A DNA stretch of 64,000 nt from Simmondsia chinensis (lineage: Eukaryota > Streptophyta > Magnoliopsida > Caryophyllales > Simmondsiaceae): contig JAGTTD010000014.1 of the NCBI GenBank assembly GCA_018398585.1, positions 18,475,387 through 18,539,386 of the forward strand, written 5' to 3'. The stretch's first letter is position 1. Each line of letters begins with the position of its first letter. Made by a program: the position numbers and the translations under genes. Shown in pieces: positions 32,353 through 44,368 of this stretch. The notes under the pieces are model-generated. The model did not search any database and had not been told where the DNA came from. It saw only the letters and a program-made list of their open reading frames with translations.

Positions 32353-33855
32353 TCAAGGAGAAACGCTAGGAAATTGGCTCTTCAAGAACGTGAGGTTCTC
32401 CCAAGTTGCAACACTCTTGTCCCGATTGCGCCACTGCACCAAAGCCTCTTGCACAGCTCCATCTGCAACCTTCATCATCCTCTGCCCCTTGATAGCAGCA
32501 GGCTGCAACAGCAGGGCCCCATTTGCTCCAACTTCTGGTGGTTCCCGTGCACTCTTCGCTTCATTCTTCACCTGCTTTTTAAGTAAAGATACATGGAACA
32601 CCGGGTGAATATATGAATGAGGAGGTAGGTCAAGTTTGTATGCAACTTTGCCAATCGTCTCCAAAATCTTATATGGACCAAAGAAACGAGCACTTAACTT
32701 GACTTCTTCCTGACAGCCAAAGAAGACTGTCTATAAGGTTGTAATTTGAGGTAGACCATGTCTCCAACTTTATAATTTTTGTCTACCCTCTTTTTATCGG
32801 CATAGAATTTCATCCTTGCTTGAGCTTGGAGAAGATTATCCTTGAGAATTTGCATCATTTGCTTCATTTGTTGTATGTAATCAGTTGCTGCAGATTCAGA
32901 GGACATAGGCTGCTGCAGCATAAATGGAGTAGGTGGGGCATATCCATATAATACTTGGAAAGGATTAGTGCCAGTAGATACATGTACATGAGTGTTGAAC
33001 CAATATTCAGCTAAAGAAAGCCATCGGTTCCATTCTCTAGGTTGTGAGAAAACCATGCTCCGAAGGTACTGCTCAATACATTGATTAACACGCTCGGTTT
33101 GTCCATCTGTTTGGGGATGGTAAGATGAACTAAGTGCCAATGTAGTACCCAACAACTTGAACAACTCCCTCCAAAAATTGCTTGTAAAGATCTTGTCCCT
33201 ATTAGAAACAATGGATTGAGGCAATCAATTTAACTTATATATGTTGTCAAGGAAGATCTTTGCTAACTTCTCTGCAGTAACATTGTCATGTGAGAGCAAT
33301 AAAATGGCTATATTTGGTGAAACGATCCACTACGACCCATATAACCTCCCTGCAATCAGACCTTGGCAAACCTTCTATGAAATCCATGCTAATATTGATC
33401 CAAGCTCCATCCGGAATGGGAAGAGGCTGAAGAAGACCTTTGTATCTATGATCCCTCAATTTGGTTTGCTGACAGATTTCGCATGCCTTCATATATTCAC
33501 TCACTGTATTTTTCATGTTTGGCCAGCTAAAATAAGCTTTAACTCTTTGATAAATGCCCTCTGCACCAGCATGACCTCCCCAAGCAGTATCATGAGAGGC
33601 CTGGACAATGTGATCCCTCAAATCTGTTGCCTGACCAATGTAAAGTCTGTTCTGCAACCTGATGATGCCTCTCTGCACGGATATATTAGCAACATTGTCA
33701 TCCTTTTCTGCATTCTCCACTAGGGTTGCTGTCACACACTCTTGAGCAAATGGATCCCCTTCATAGGACTTATAAACTTCATCCATCCATGATGGTAAGA
33801 CAACGGACATTGCACAGCACAAACCATGATCAGCATCTTCAAACTTCCTTGACAA
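32353..33855 (-). pseudogene. Gypsy element 2 integrase with chromodomain-like tail
   Basis: Frames 33855-33286, 33224-32694 and 32664-32353 follow each other. They show the HHCC zinc-finger region ('DTAWGGHAGAEGIYQRV', 'CEICQQTK'), the core with 'VVVDRFTKYSHFIALT', 'SIVSNRDKIFTSNFW' and 'YHPQTDGQTERVNQC', then 'GKVAYKLDLPPHSYIHPVFH'. The tail 'EALVQWRNRDKSVATWEN' is chromodomain-like, as in plant chromoviruses. Frame breaks near 33240-33285 and 32665-32693 make it non-functional. Confidence 0.9.
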
Positions 33856-35252
33856 AGCGTCTGCTTTCTACATTTTCTCTACCTCTTCTGTATTCAATAC
33901 CATAATCAAGGCCAAGCATCTTCATTAATCCCTTCTTTTGAATTCTAGTCACAATATTTTGCTCTAGGAGGTGCCTAAGGCTTTGATGATCAGTTCGAAT
34001 AATGAATCTATGACCATCCAAGTAATGCCTCCATTTCTCGACTACTAGAAGAATAGCCAAGTATTCCTTCTCATAAGTTGACATGGCTTGATGCTTGGGA
34101 CTAAGTGCTTGACTCAAATAAGCAATAAGCCTTCATTGTTGAGAAAGAACAGCTCCCACACCAGATCCACTCGCATCTGTCTCCAATATAAAGGCTTCAG
34201 CAAATTAGGCATGGCCAATACCAGTGCTGCACACATGGCTAACTTGAGAGCCTCAAAAGCTGCTTGAGCTGTTTCTGACCACAAGAAGGCATCCTTTTTT
34301 TAAGAGCTAAGTTAAAGGCTTTGCAATAGATCCATAACCTATAATAAACTTCCTATAATAACCGGTCAATCCCAAGAATCCCCTCAATTGCTTCAAAGTT
34401 ATTGGAATTGGCCAATCTGGCATTGCTTGGACCTTGGTAGGATCGGTGGAAACTCCTTCTTGAGAGATTACATGGCCCAAATACTCGAGCTTGGTCTGAG
34501 CAAACGAGCATTTAGACAATTTGGCAAAGAACTTGTGCTGCCGCATCACAACAAACACTTCTCTAAGATGTGTGAGATGATCCTCATAAGAAGAACTATA
34601 TATCAATATGTCATCGAAGAAGACTAGCACTGATCTCCTCAAAAAAAGCTTGAAGATGTCATTCATGGCCGCTTGAAAGGAGGCCGGAGCATTTGTTAAG
34701 CCAAATGGCATAACAACAAACTCGAAATGCCCATGGCGAGTCTGAAAAGCAGTCTTATATATATATCTGGCTCGAGCACTTTGATTTGATGATATCCCTG
34801 TCTCAAATCAAGCTTAGAGAAGAATTGCGCTCATCAAGCAAATCATCTATAACAGGAATAGGAAACTTATCTTTCACTGTCAAGGAATTCAATTGGCGAT
34901 AATCGATTCACATCCTAGCTATCCCATCCTTCTTCTTCACAAGAATCACAGGTGAGGCAAAAGGACTATAGCTTGGTCTAATGAAGCTCATTTGAAGCAA
35001 CTCATCAACTTGCTTCTCAATTTCTGATTTTTGAGCATGAGCATATCGGTAAGGTCTGATCTTCACTGGATCAGAGTTTACTCGAAGTGGTATGGCATGA
35101 TCTACACTTCTTTGAGGAGGAAGGCTCTTTGGCTGCTCAAAAACATCTTCAAACTCTTCAATCAAAGCGTGAACCTCAAGCTGAATTACTGGCTGAAGTT
35201 CAACAAGTGAGATAACAAACAGTTGCCCAAGCCATTGAATTGCATTCTTCAT
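33839..35252 (-). pseudogene. Gypsy element 2 reverse transcriptase and RNase H
   Basis: The RT N-terminus (35252-34908) has 'PLRVNSDPVKIRPYRYAHAQ' and 'SPFASPVILVKKKDG'. The catalytic part (34711-34307) has '[18 protein letters not shown]' and '[14 protein letters not shown]'. RNase H (34117-33839) has 'YEKEYLAILLVVEKWRHYL' and 'IIRTDHQSLRHLLEQ'. Breaks near 34908-34712 and 34307-34117 separate these. Confidence 0.92.
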
Positions 35253-35418
35253 GAATCCACCTTGTAAACGCTTGCCATTAATCTACCAAAGCTGAGCTTG
35301 ATCAGAAATACCTTGCAGTGATACCTGAGTGCCATGAACTTCAAATGCTACTGTCATTTTATCGAAATCAAACACCACCGGATTAAATGATCTCATCCAA
35401 TCTATCCCGAGCACCATA

Positions 35419-36402
35419 TCACAACCTCCCATGTTGATGATCTTGCATAGACCATCGGAAAGCTTGACACTTATTTTGAGTAGTTATGGAGTTGCCATCA
35501 GCCACCATAACCGCCAAAGGATGGGTCTTAGTCACTTCGTGCTTCATTTTCTTTATCAATTTTGTATCAACAAAGCTATGCGTGCTCCCACTATCAATAA
35601 GAATAATAATGGAAGTTTTACCAGCCTTTCCTTTGATGCCAATGGTATTGTGAGCTCCATCCCCGGTCAAGGCCTTCATAGAAATCTTGACTTCATCTTC
35701 CATCAACTCATCTTGTGAAGAATGCTCAGAATTGTCTTCCTCTGCTTTTGAATTCTCACTTTCTGAACCACCTCTTACTCGTGTTCCTCTTGCAGACATT
35801 AAGGCTTTGGAATTGCATCTATGTCCGTGCTGATAAGGCTGGTTGCATCTGAAACACAATCTCACTGATCTCTTGTCAACAGCACGCCCAGATTTGGAGC
35901 TTGATGCATCCTTGTGATGAGATCTGAAGCTACTGCCGTTAAGCTTACTCTTATCACTTGAAGTTGCAAGCATGGCTTCAATCAACTTAGCCTTGTTATA
36001 AGCATTAGATAAAGTCTTAGGACCAATGGCATTCACCATGTTTTTGATCCTAGGCTTCAAACCACTAATGAAACAAGAGACATAGTATGCCTCTGAATCC
36101 TGTGGTGTGATGGATATCATGGACAACAGGTTAGCTCGAAGGTTCTCAAACCTGATCATGTATTCTTTCACGGTAGAGGTTTGATACACCTTATTAAAAT
36201 TGTCAACTACATCACTTATCTCCTCTTCTCCATATTGTTCACACAATTCTTCCACGAATTGGCCCCAAGAAAGATTAGGTTTGCTTTTCAACACACTATA
36301 ATACCACAGCTCATGATCTCCATGTAAGTGCACTACTGCTGGCTCAACTTTTTCAGCTTCACTTATGTTATAATTTTGAAAGTACCGATCACACCTTCTC
36401 AA
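35419..36402 (-). pseudogene. Gypsy element 2 Gag C-terminal part and protease
   Basis: A 327-codon frame begins in the Gag capsid-like region ('VHLHGDHELWYYSVLK'), continues through a CCHC zinc knuckle 'CFRCNQPYQHGHRC' and reaches an aspartic protease active site 'IILIDSGSTHSFVDTKLIKK'. A TAG stop just upstream (near 36415-36417) separates it from the N-terminal Gag frame; without that stop the two would be continuous. Confidence 0.88.
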
Positions 36403-36590
36403 CCATGACTCCGGCTACTTGCCATCAAAAGGCTCGATTTGGACCCTTGGCTGCCTGTGAGAACTGCTCCTGCCACCAGATGAAGTATCATTACTCACTG
36501 ATCTATGCTGAAAGTGCTGATCAGGCGGCCTATCTTGATGTTCGAAGTCATCAAGTGAAAGCCTTGAATTCAGATATGAATTTTGGCCAT

Positions 36591-37160
36591 TCAATCTAGA
36601 ATGAGCTTGTTCGCGGTTCGATCATGATTCTCTGCAGCAATCTCAACCTCTGGAGGTCGATCATCCACTGATCTAATTTGAAATGAAGGTCCAGCCTCAG
36701 GTTGAATCATTGGAGACTTATCTCGATTCCTTGCTAAACTCTCAGCTCTGCTATTGTTCACTTGCGGTTGAACCACTTCAGCAGGTGGAATAATCTGGCT
36801 AGCAGGCTTAAGAATCGCATTAACCGATGATTCTCCTTGCTTATTAATCTGATCCTGCAAATTCACAAGCTTTGCCTCAATTTGCTGCAAATGATCTTTG
36901 TTTTTCAGGTCATTTTTCAGCAGTAACTGTTGAAATTGATCAAACCTTTGATCAAACTTTTGGTCCACCGTTTGGCTTATCATTTGCTTTTGTGAATTGC
37001 TAACGCAGTCACATATGACCTGAATGTGATCAGTAGTTAAATGCTGAGGTCCGATTGTAGCATCTGCACCAGCAACAGTAGCGTAAGAAAGATCTGGACT
37101 AACAACTGCAGCTGCATTGGCTCCACCAGCTCCCGATCGAGTCCTCACTCCATCAGCCAT
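36591..37160 (-). CDS. Gypsy element 2 Gag N-terminal frame
   Basis: A 189-codon frame opens 'MADGVRTRSGAGGANAAAV' shortly after the primer site, which is the expected Gag position. It is rich in Gln, Lys and Asp ('QKFDQRFDQFQQLLLKNDLK'), likely a coiled coil, and ends at 36591, apparently by frameshift. The 'MADG-R' start is shared with gypsy element 1. Confidence 0.7.
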   Translation of the reverse strand: MADGVRTRSGAGGANAAAVVSPDLSYATVAGADATIGPQHLTTDHIQVICDCVSNSQKQMISQTVDQKFDQRFDQFQQLLLKNDLKNKDHLQQIEAKLVNLQDQINKQGESSVNAILKPASQIIPPAEVVQPQVNNSRAESLARNRDKSPMIQPEAGPSFQIRSVDDRPPEVEIAAENHDRTANKLILD

Positions 37161-37216
37161 ATTTTGATTATTTTTCTTTTGTTTTGCTAGCTCTAATCAA
37201 TCAATTGATTGCTTGA

Positions 37217-37234
37217 ACCGGCTCTGATACCAAT
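37217..37234 (-). promoter_or_regulatory. Primer binding site of gypsy element 2
   Basis: The minus strand reads ATTGGTATCAGAGCCGGT directly after the 5' LTR, complementary to the initiator tRNA-Met 3' end. Confidence 0.92.
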
Positions 37235-37637
37235 TGTTAGCTTCCAATCCAAGAATTGAAAGTTAACCTTGTAGAAGAAGAGCTAAGATGAGAAGAGAAG
37301 TGAAGGGGATGAGAAATAGAAAAGGAGATGAGAAATGGAGAGAGAATTTCCGAAGGAAAATCTGATTTGTATTGATTGCATGAGGAATTTACGTGATTTG
37401 AGCTTATTTATACTTGATCTAATACATTGAACCAAGACCCAAAGCTATAACCGAAACTAACCAAATCTGGCGCCAAAAACTTAACTATCTGCCACATTTG
37501 ACTAACCTTGACCACTAACCGACTCTTGGCACTAAAAATCCTGCCAACTACCATTTGAATACAACACTAAATCAATTCAAAAACATCATACGCAAATCAA
37601 GACCAATTACGACCAAAAAACTAATGGAATCATAACA
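37235..37637 (-). repeat. 5' LTR of gypsy element 2
   Basis: 403 bp, paired with 31921-32323. It has TG...CA ends and lies directly against the AGGTG duplication. Confidence 0.95.
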
Positions 37638-37642
37638 AGGTG

Positions 37643-40060
37643 GTAGAATCTACTAATTGTCAAGCTAAGGAAGAACTCGATGTTACTTTGGGAGCGAATT
37701 AACATTTGCAGTAGAGTATGGAGCAAGGAATTGAGCTAAATGTTACTGATTGTGCTGGAATTAGCTTGAATATAGAAAGCTGTAGCAGTACAATAGATGG
37801 ATGATGCATCATTGGACATTTTGGATCAAGAAGAATGGGTACAGCAGCAACATGATCTGAAAATGCAAGATGAGGTGAGGTAATAGCCGAGGTGTATGTA
37901 GCAGCAGTGCAAAGAGTTCTTAACCCTTTATTGCCACAAGTATGTAACTTTACAGTTACAAATCAGGCTCAAATGAGACCATTTGATCCAAGAGAGGAGA
38001 TACTTAACATTACTTGGGAAGGAATACAACGTTTGGTGCAGAAAATTGAGTAGGAATGGGCTAAAAACTCACCTCACAGTGTTGGATCCAGTTAGAAATT
38101 GGGGGCTGCAGCTGCAAGTCAGGACATGAACATTGCACGAGGCCTTGAGACTCATTGTGGACTTGGTTTGGTTGGAATTCATAAGCTTAGTGCTGTAATG
38201 ACAGCCACAATCCAGAATGAAAATGTTCCAATGCAAGCTAAGGAATCACTGAAAGTTGCAACGAAGGAAGTGCAAAAAGAAATAGAAGTTCTAAGCTTCA
38301 TAAAGTTGCATTTGAAGCTGCTCTTGTAGCCTAAAATTGTGATCAAGTTGGCAATTGGTCTTAGTCACAATAAGTGCTTTTCAAGCAAGTAATTATGAGC
38401 ATTGATGAAGCCAATCTAGGTCTATAAGGGGAGACCTCCAGACTTCCTACTTCTCAAATCAAATAAAATGATTCTTAACAAGCTTTAAATGTACAAGAAC
38501 TTAAAATTGAGGCAGCCTAAGATGGTGTTGTGGTCAATTGATAGACTTAGAGCATCTTCTTGGATCAAAAGGTTGTTGAAGAAGGCAAGAAGAATGAAGA
38601 ATTCTCTCAGCAAAGTTACAAATTCAGCAAAGAATCTAGGTGTTTTTGTTACAGTACAACCAAATTCAGCAAAGAAATAGGTTATTACTGCTGTAGCATT
38701 TCCATTGGCTATACATGAAGTCTTTTTGGAACACTCAAAGGTTGATATCGAAGATCAATTGAAGCTTAAATTAGTAGACATTACAGCCATGAATCAGACA
38801 CAATTATGGCCTCCTAATCCAGGAAAAGAGAAGGCTGTGGTAGCAGTGGCAAGTATACCATGTTTTTGCGAGAAGATGCTATGTCTCTAAGCAAGCAAAT
38901 GGTGTTGATTCAGTAGAAGGAATGTACATTAACAAAGGTTCAAGTTCAGGATAGCCTGAGATAATATTAATTCAGCTTCCGAAATTGGGTCCAATGTGTA
39001 CAACTGAAGTTGGTTATTCTTGGAGAGTAAGCCTTGTGAAGCCTTAATAGCAGCAACTACTAGGAAGCTAAGGATAGCAAGTACATCATCGACTCAGGGG
39101 AAGGTTGAATCCTTACAATCTGTTATGAGAAGTGGATGGGTGCCTTCGATTGTTGCAGCAACTAATAAGCAGGATAATGTTAAGCAGCTGCTAAGGAAGA
39201 TTCATGAGTTGGTCCTAACAATGTTAAGTATACAACAGGTTAGTGACTCAGTGCAGGTAGCCAAATCTGGATGGGAACAAGGAAAATCAGGACAAGTGCT
39301 AAAGATTTTTCATAGAAAAATCATCTATGGATTAGATCATTTGATAGCTCTTTTGGTTCCTTGGGAGCATCTCTTTTGGATGCTAAGGGTACTTTGGCAT
39401 GTTGCAGTGAGACTCAAGAGACTCTTGGAGATTTGAAGCCAGCTAGGAGTCCTTTTTCAAGTAAGAAAAGACCTGATTTCAGCAAGGTTTTTAGTAGAGA
39501 AGAAGATCGGTGCTGCATACAAGTGATTAGATTCTTGGTATTCAAGATGAAGGCTGCAATTCCGAGAGCACAGTTGCTCCAGATCGAAGTTGTCATCATA
39601 CCATAGTAGTAAGAACAAGTCGATGTTCTGCAACAGCCGCAGCAAGCAAGTTGTTTCAAACAAGAAAGATGTAATGCAATTGGATGAAGTTGTTAACCAA
39701 GGTGCCAAGGAACTCATGTTTTCTTCAAAGGCACTAGGGACTTCATAGTGAAACCTTGCAAATGGGAGGATATTTGCAAGTTCTTTACTTGTATTACAGC
39801 AGTAAAAGAGGTCAGGATAGACCATGACATCTACTTAAGTGAAGTTACAGGCTAAAGCAAGGGGGAAGGCAGCAAGTGAAGTAATAAGGTAGCTATAAAT
39901 AATGCAGTTACTTGAGTGTGAGAATTTCTGCTAGTAGTAGCGCCTTGCAACTCAGCTTCTATTGTTCATAGCTTAAATGCTCATACTGCAACAAGCAATT
40001 TGCGTCAACAAGCACCTTTTTAGCTGCAATTTCTGCATCAATAAGAGTGCTTCAAGTCAC
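37643..40060 (+). other. Second half of the non-autonomous element's internal region
   Basis: It contains several short plus-strand frames (for example 38099-38329, 38489-38680, 39020-39436) rich in Lys, Glu and Ala. None shows a retroelement or host domain I recognise. It may be a decayed Gag-like or captured sequence. Confidence 0.5.
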
Positions 40061-43000
40061 AACCACTACAAAAACAAGTGGCCAATAACAACAAAGCAAT
40101 TTATGTTACAATTGGCTGTTTTTTTGTTACTATAGCTCTTAGTAGCAGAATTTTGTCTGTTGCTACGTTGTTGTTGTTGCCACTGTCAATAAAAGTTATA
40201 GCAACAAAAAATATGAGTTGTTGCTATTGCACCCCAATAGCAACAAACTGGTCATTATTGCTAGATTTGTTACTATTGCCTTTTGCAACAACATGACAAC
40301 TGTTACTATTGGTTATAGCGACAAAATGCTTTCTGTTGCTATTGATTATAGCAACAAAGTGCTTTCTGTTGCTATTGGTTACAGCAACAAAGTGCTTTCT
40401 GTTGTTATTGATTACAGCAGTAGAGTGCTTTCTGTTGCTATTGGTTACAGCAGCAACAAAGTTACACCAACGTCATTAGAGTTCTTTCCCTATTGCTATT
40501 AATAACAACATTGTACTTCTTTTTCTAAATTTTGTATTTTTCAACCAATTAGAACACATAATTGAAAGTAACAAAACCAAAAATCCTACATCATCATCAT
40601 ACCAACGGACAAATTTGTCATACATTACATACAACTAGAATCATCCATAAATCCAAACAAAAAACCACATAGTTGAGCAAAACACAACATTCAATACAAT
40701 TCTTCCCATCATTTGCAAGTTTAGCAAAAACACATAATAAACTTCATTCCCCATCTTCCATTGCGTCATCCTCGTCTTCTAAGACATCATCCCCATCTTG
40801 TTCCTCATAATAAACTTCATCATCACGAGATGAACTAGCTTCCTGTAAAACAAAGATAAACAAACCAAAACTTTTGTAAGGGTGGAGATCACTTGCCTTT
40901 AGAGTAGGTAGCAGCATGTCAAAAGTGAATCGAGTGTTTTAAATAAAAAAATAGTCATGTTGCAACCGCTAGCAAAGCCAACGTTTAAAAGAGAGCAATG
41001 CAAATCCAAAGCAATTAAAGAAACGATATCCAACCGGGCCTAAAGAAAAGGTTAAATTAATTACGTAGTCTACAAATTCATCACAGACAACCCAATCTTC
41101 TTAGTTATCTAATTTAGATACCAAATATACATAATATAAAATCACAAGCTTATAGAATTATAATTATTTTAACAGTATTATCACAAACCGTAAGCACCAT
41201 TTGTATAACTAATTGGAACATAAACAAAAATACTAGTTTCACTAAAGACCAAAACTAGTATATTCTTACATTCATACATTTTTTTTTGGCCCAGTTGGAT
41301 ATCGTTTCTTAATTGCAGGTTTCATGTAAACTTGAGGGGGAGAGGAGAGAGGATGAGAGAAGAGAAAGAATCATATGACAACCAACTATATGGAAATACA
41401 ACAAGGGTAAAAGTGAACTTAAATAAATAAGCAACCACCTCAAATTCCAAATCAATAAAGACAAATATGGGTCTGAATTTGGGAAGAAAACCCAACACCG
41501 TAGAGTTCAAGAAACAACAGATATGGGTATAAATTTGATTCTTGTTCTCCATTATCCGTCTCTCTCACTCTTGCCTTTGAACAAATCAACATGAAACAAA
41601 CATACCACCAAAGAAAATATTGATTTCAACATGAACTAATCAAATTACATTTTAGAAGCCATTCCAATATTAAAATTGAATATCAAAATCTTCCTTTGTA
41701 TGAATTTCTTCAAACAACGTATATGAAATGAACCCAATAACTTGTACCAAAATCCCTTTTTTCCACTTCAAACATAAAATATTAACCCGGATGCCATAAT
41801 TTTTAGGGAACGAAAAACATGAGAAATACCTCCAGACATGACAAAGCATCAAAATATATTTCAAAATCATACCTCTTAGTTTGACTCGTAACGATAATGG
41901 CTTCATGCTTCAATACTGCAATGGTCATAAGATAGTTGAAGTAATCAATGAACCAATCATAATAAAAAACGGAAGTCATTAGTCAATCTATATTGGTCAT
42001 CGTAAGTTACTAACCATTCATCAGTGTCATCTTATTGGTCATACCCATCGGTTGAATGGGATGGAGTTTGGTGGGGCAACATTACATTCATGAGAATATT
42101 CAACTAAGCCTTCATTTCTTCCATTTTTTTCCTTAAGGAATGATATTTCCTAATCTCTTCAATTCTTAATCAGAAGTTAAAGGACTAAATGGACACATTG
42201 AGCAAAATATAACAACCATCGATGTAAATAATTATAACAGAAAACTCAATATTGCAGATAGCTTTCATATTCATAAACATCAGCTAGCCCAATATTAATA
42301 GCACTGCGTATATGCAGGCACAAATTCTAATTGTAGAATTATGTCACAGTACAAAACAAGGATGTTATAGTTATACCTCTAAAACTGGAAGCTGCAGCCT
42401 AGATCACAAGCCCGAGAATCGCGAACAATATAGTCAAATCTGCAATATAAATGTGTACCTAAGATGTTAACCTGAACTAGTACCATTAAAATTAGTACTT
42501 GTATTCATTTTCAATTCGATCATCTCTATATGCCATCCGGTCCTTATTAGGTGCCATTGATGTATAAGTATAGAATAACACACCAATAGAAATACCTAAA
42601 AGATTTAAAAAACAAATAGTGCTAATATAAGGCATATAAAACCTAAGAATAACTAATGCAATACATTGCATCAAATATAAAGACATGAATCCAAACTCCA
42701 CTGCAAACACCAAGTAAACTAAATGGAATCAAATACAAGATGCATTTTATAACAAAATTCATTGAGGCAAATCAACAAACACCATACATGCACAATTTAG
42801 ACGTCATGAATGTGTGAAAATCATCAAGATAGGCCAACTAACCCATGAAAACATCACAATCAACAGCATAACCATCCAAGAAGAAACTTCATATGTTACA
42901 ATCTAATTAGACAATCGATATATAGAAGTGTAGGGTTTAAGACAAGCTCATTTACAAACAATAGCCATAACTTTAGAATAAAAATTCCATAAGAAGTTCA

Positions 43001-44321
43001 AATTAATTGAAAGAATCGTGAAAAATAGTGAAATCTTGAGTGAAATTCTTGTAATGCATTACTCTGCATCTATTGATTTGATTACTTCTTGTATTGGAAG
43101 GAATTTCAAACAAACTGTTCGAAATTTGCCCTAGTTTTCAAGGATCAAACAAATTGCTCGGGATTTGGCATAATTTTTCGAAGAAACACTTCGATCCATA
43201 TATAATATTAAAAAAAAAATTAAATGTGAGCTTTCTCATTAGCAAGAAAGAAAAAAAAAAGGATAAGTGCTTATAAAAGAAAAATAAGTGAAATAACAAC
43301 TCAGCTGAAAATTAAATATGAGCTTTCAGATACAAGAAGTAATCGAATCGCTAAAGAAAAGTACCTACAAAATAGAATAACAAATCTAAGCAGACAAACA
43401 AATAATAGAAAACTTTTCTACCAAAAATTAGCCACAAAAATACTTATCATAATAAGAAAGCAACTAACAAGAGAAGTTTATTCAAAAGCAGGTATTGCCA
43501 TGAATTCTAATTAAACCTAAATACGGCTCTAAATGGCTAAAGAAAAGTACAAATTTACACACAATTAAAGAAAACACTGAACAAACACATCATGAACTAA
43601 ACAAAAATAAGAGAGAGAGAATTTACACGCAGACTCAACGATCAGCGGAGGGAGGAGCGAACGAGACGACCAACTATGCAACGAAGACGAAGCTGTGAAG
43701 ACGAAAGAGAGAGAGAGACGAAGCATCAGGTGAAGAGGAAGTAGAGATGGACAAAACCAACAGCCAGCAGAGCTATAATTTAGGGTTTGAAGTTGTGATT
43801 TAGGGCACTGCAACACAGGGGGAGAGGGTGTGATTTGGGGCATAATTTTTTTATTTTATAAAATATTAATGAAATTTTTAATATCTAAATTTGAGTTTTG
43901 ACGGGAATTTTTTATCCAAAATTTTGTGAATTGACATAAAATTTTAAATTCTTACCAATATTAAATTTATGTAATGTATTTAGAGGACAAAAAAGTTAAT
44001 ATAATTGAATTATCTATACGTCTTTGACAAATTATTTTTTAATTTTTTTAGAACGTAATATTGGAGGGAAGTGAAAATTCGTTTCTTACCTCATAACATA
44101 CAAACAAATTTTCTAATAAAATACCATTACTAACAAACACAAGTGTACTATTGGTAATGCTATATAGAATACCAACAGACTAATTTTCTGTTACAGAAGT
44201 GGTCAGCTTTGTATGAGATTTTGTATTTGCAACAAAAGAAAATTTTTGTTGCTATTGGTAAATCAATTGTAACAGAAAATTTTTTAATTTGTTACTATGG
44301 TCACTTTTTTTTGTAGTGAAC
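40061..44321 (-). mobile_element. CACTA (En/Spm) transposon, 4.26 kb, with TSD AAC
   Basis: The core 40064-44318 begins CACTACAAAAA and ends TTTTTGTAGTG, the diagnostic CACTA termini, flanked by the 3-bp duplication AAC (40061-40063, 44319-44321). Subterminal arrays of 'ttgctattggttacagcaacaaag' type (mainly 40080-40500, fewer at 44140-44310) match the subterminal repeats that bind transposase in this superfamily. No TNP2-type transposase is recognisable, so it is probably non-autonomous. A minus-strand gene remnant lies inside: a CT-rich leader near 43560-43850, a coiled-coil-like exon near 42020-42170 and a small acidic last exon at 40744-40842. Confidence 0.92.
40744..40842 (-). pseudogene. 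Acidic terminal exon of a CACTA-borne gene
   Basis: A good acceptor ('tttgttttacag' on the minus strand) precedes 33 codons including the stop, full of Asp and Glu ('EASSSRDDEVYYEEQDGDDV'). The upstream piece at about 42020-42170 reads 'IEEIRKYHSLRKKMEEMKA' before a stop. Both would fit the end of a CACTA accessory protein, but this is inference; the complete exon set could not be built. Confidence 0.45.
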
Positions 44322-44368
44322 TCTCTACTAAGATTCTTGAGGGCAAGAATCTCTAAAAGGGGGAGTAC

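Larger units (their letters stand above)
31921..37637 (-). mobile_element. Ty3/gypsy (chromovirus-like) retrotransposon, 5.7 kb
   Basis: It is bounded by perfect AGGTG duplications (31916-31920, 37638-37642). LTRs are each 403 bp (37235-37637 5', 31921-32323 3') with TG...CA ends; by eye they differ at about 12 positions (~3%). The primer site TGGTATCAGAGCCGG lies just inside the 5' LTR on the minus strand, and a polypurine tract (AAGGGGGAGGGAA) next to the 3' LTR. Domain order is gag-PR-RT-RNaseH-INT with a chromodomain-like C-terminus. Few lesions separate the frames, so this is the youngest full-length element in the window. Confidence 0.95.

Noticed and set aside
43565..43843. 92-codon minus-strand ORF in the CACTA element as a signal-peptide protein
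   Set aside because: It looks more like the CT-rich leader of a CACTA-borne transcript than a coding exon.
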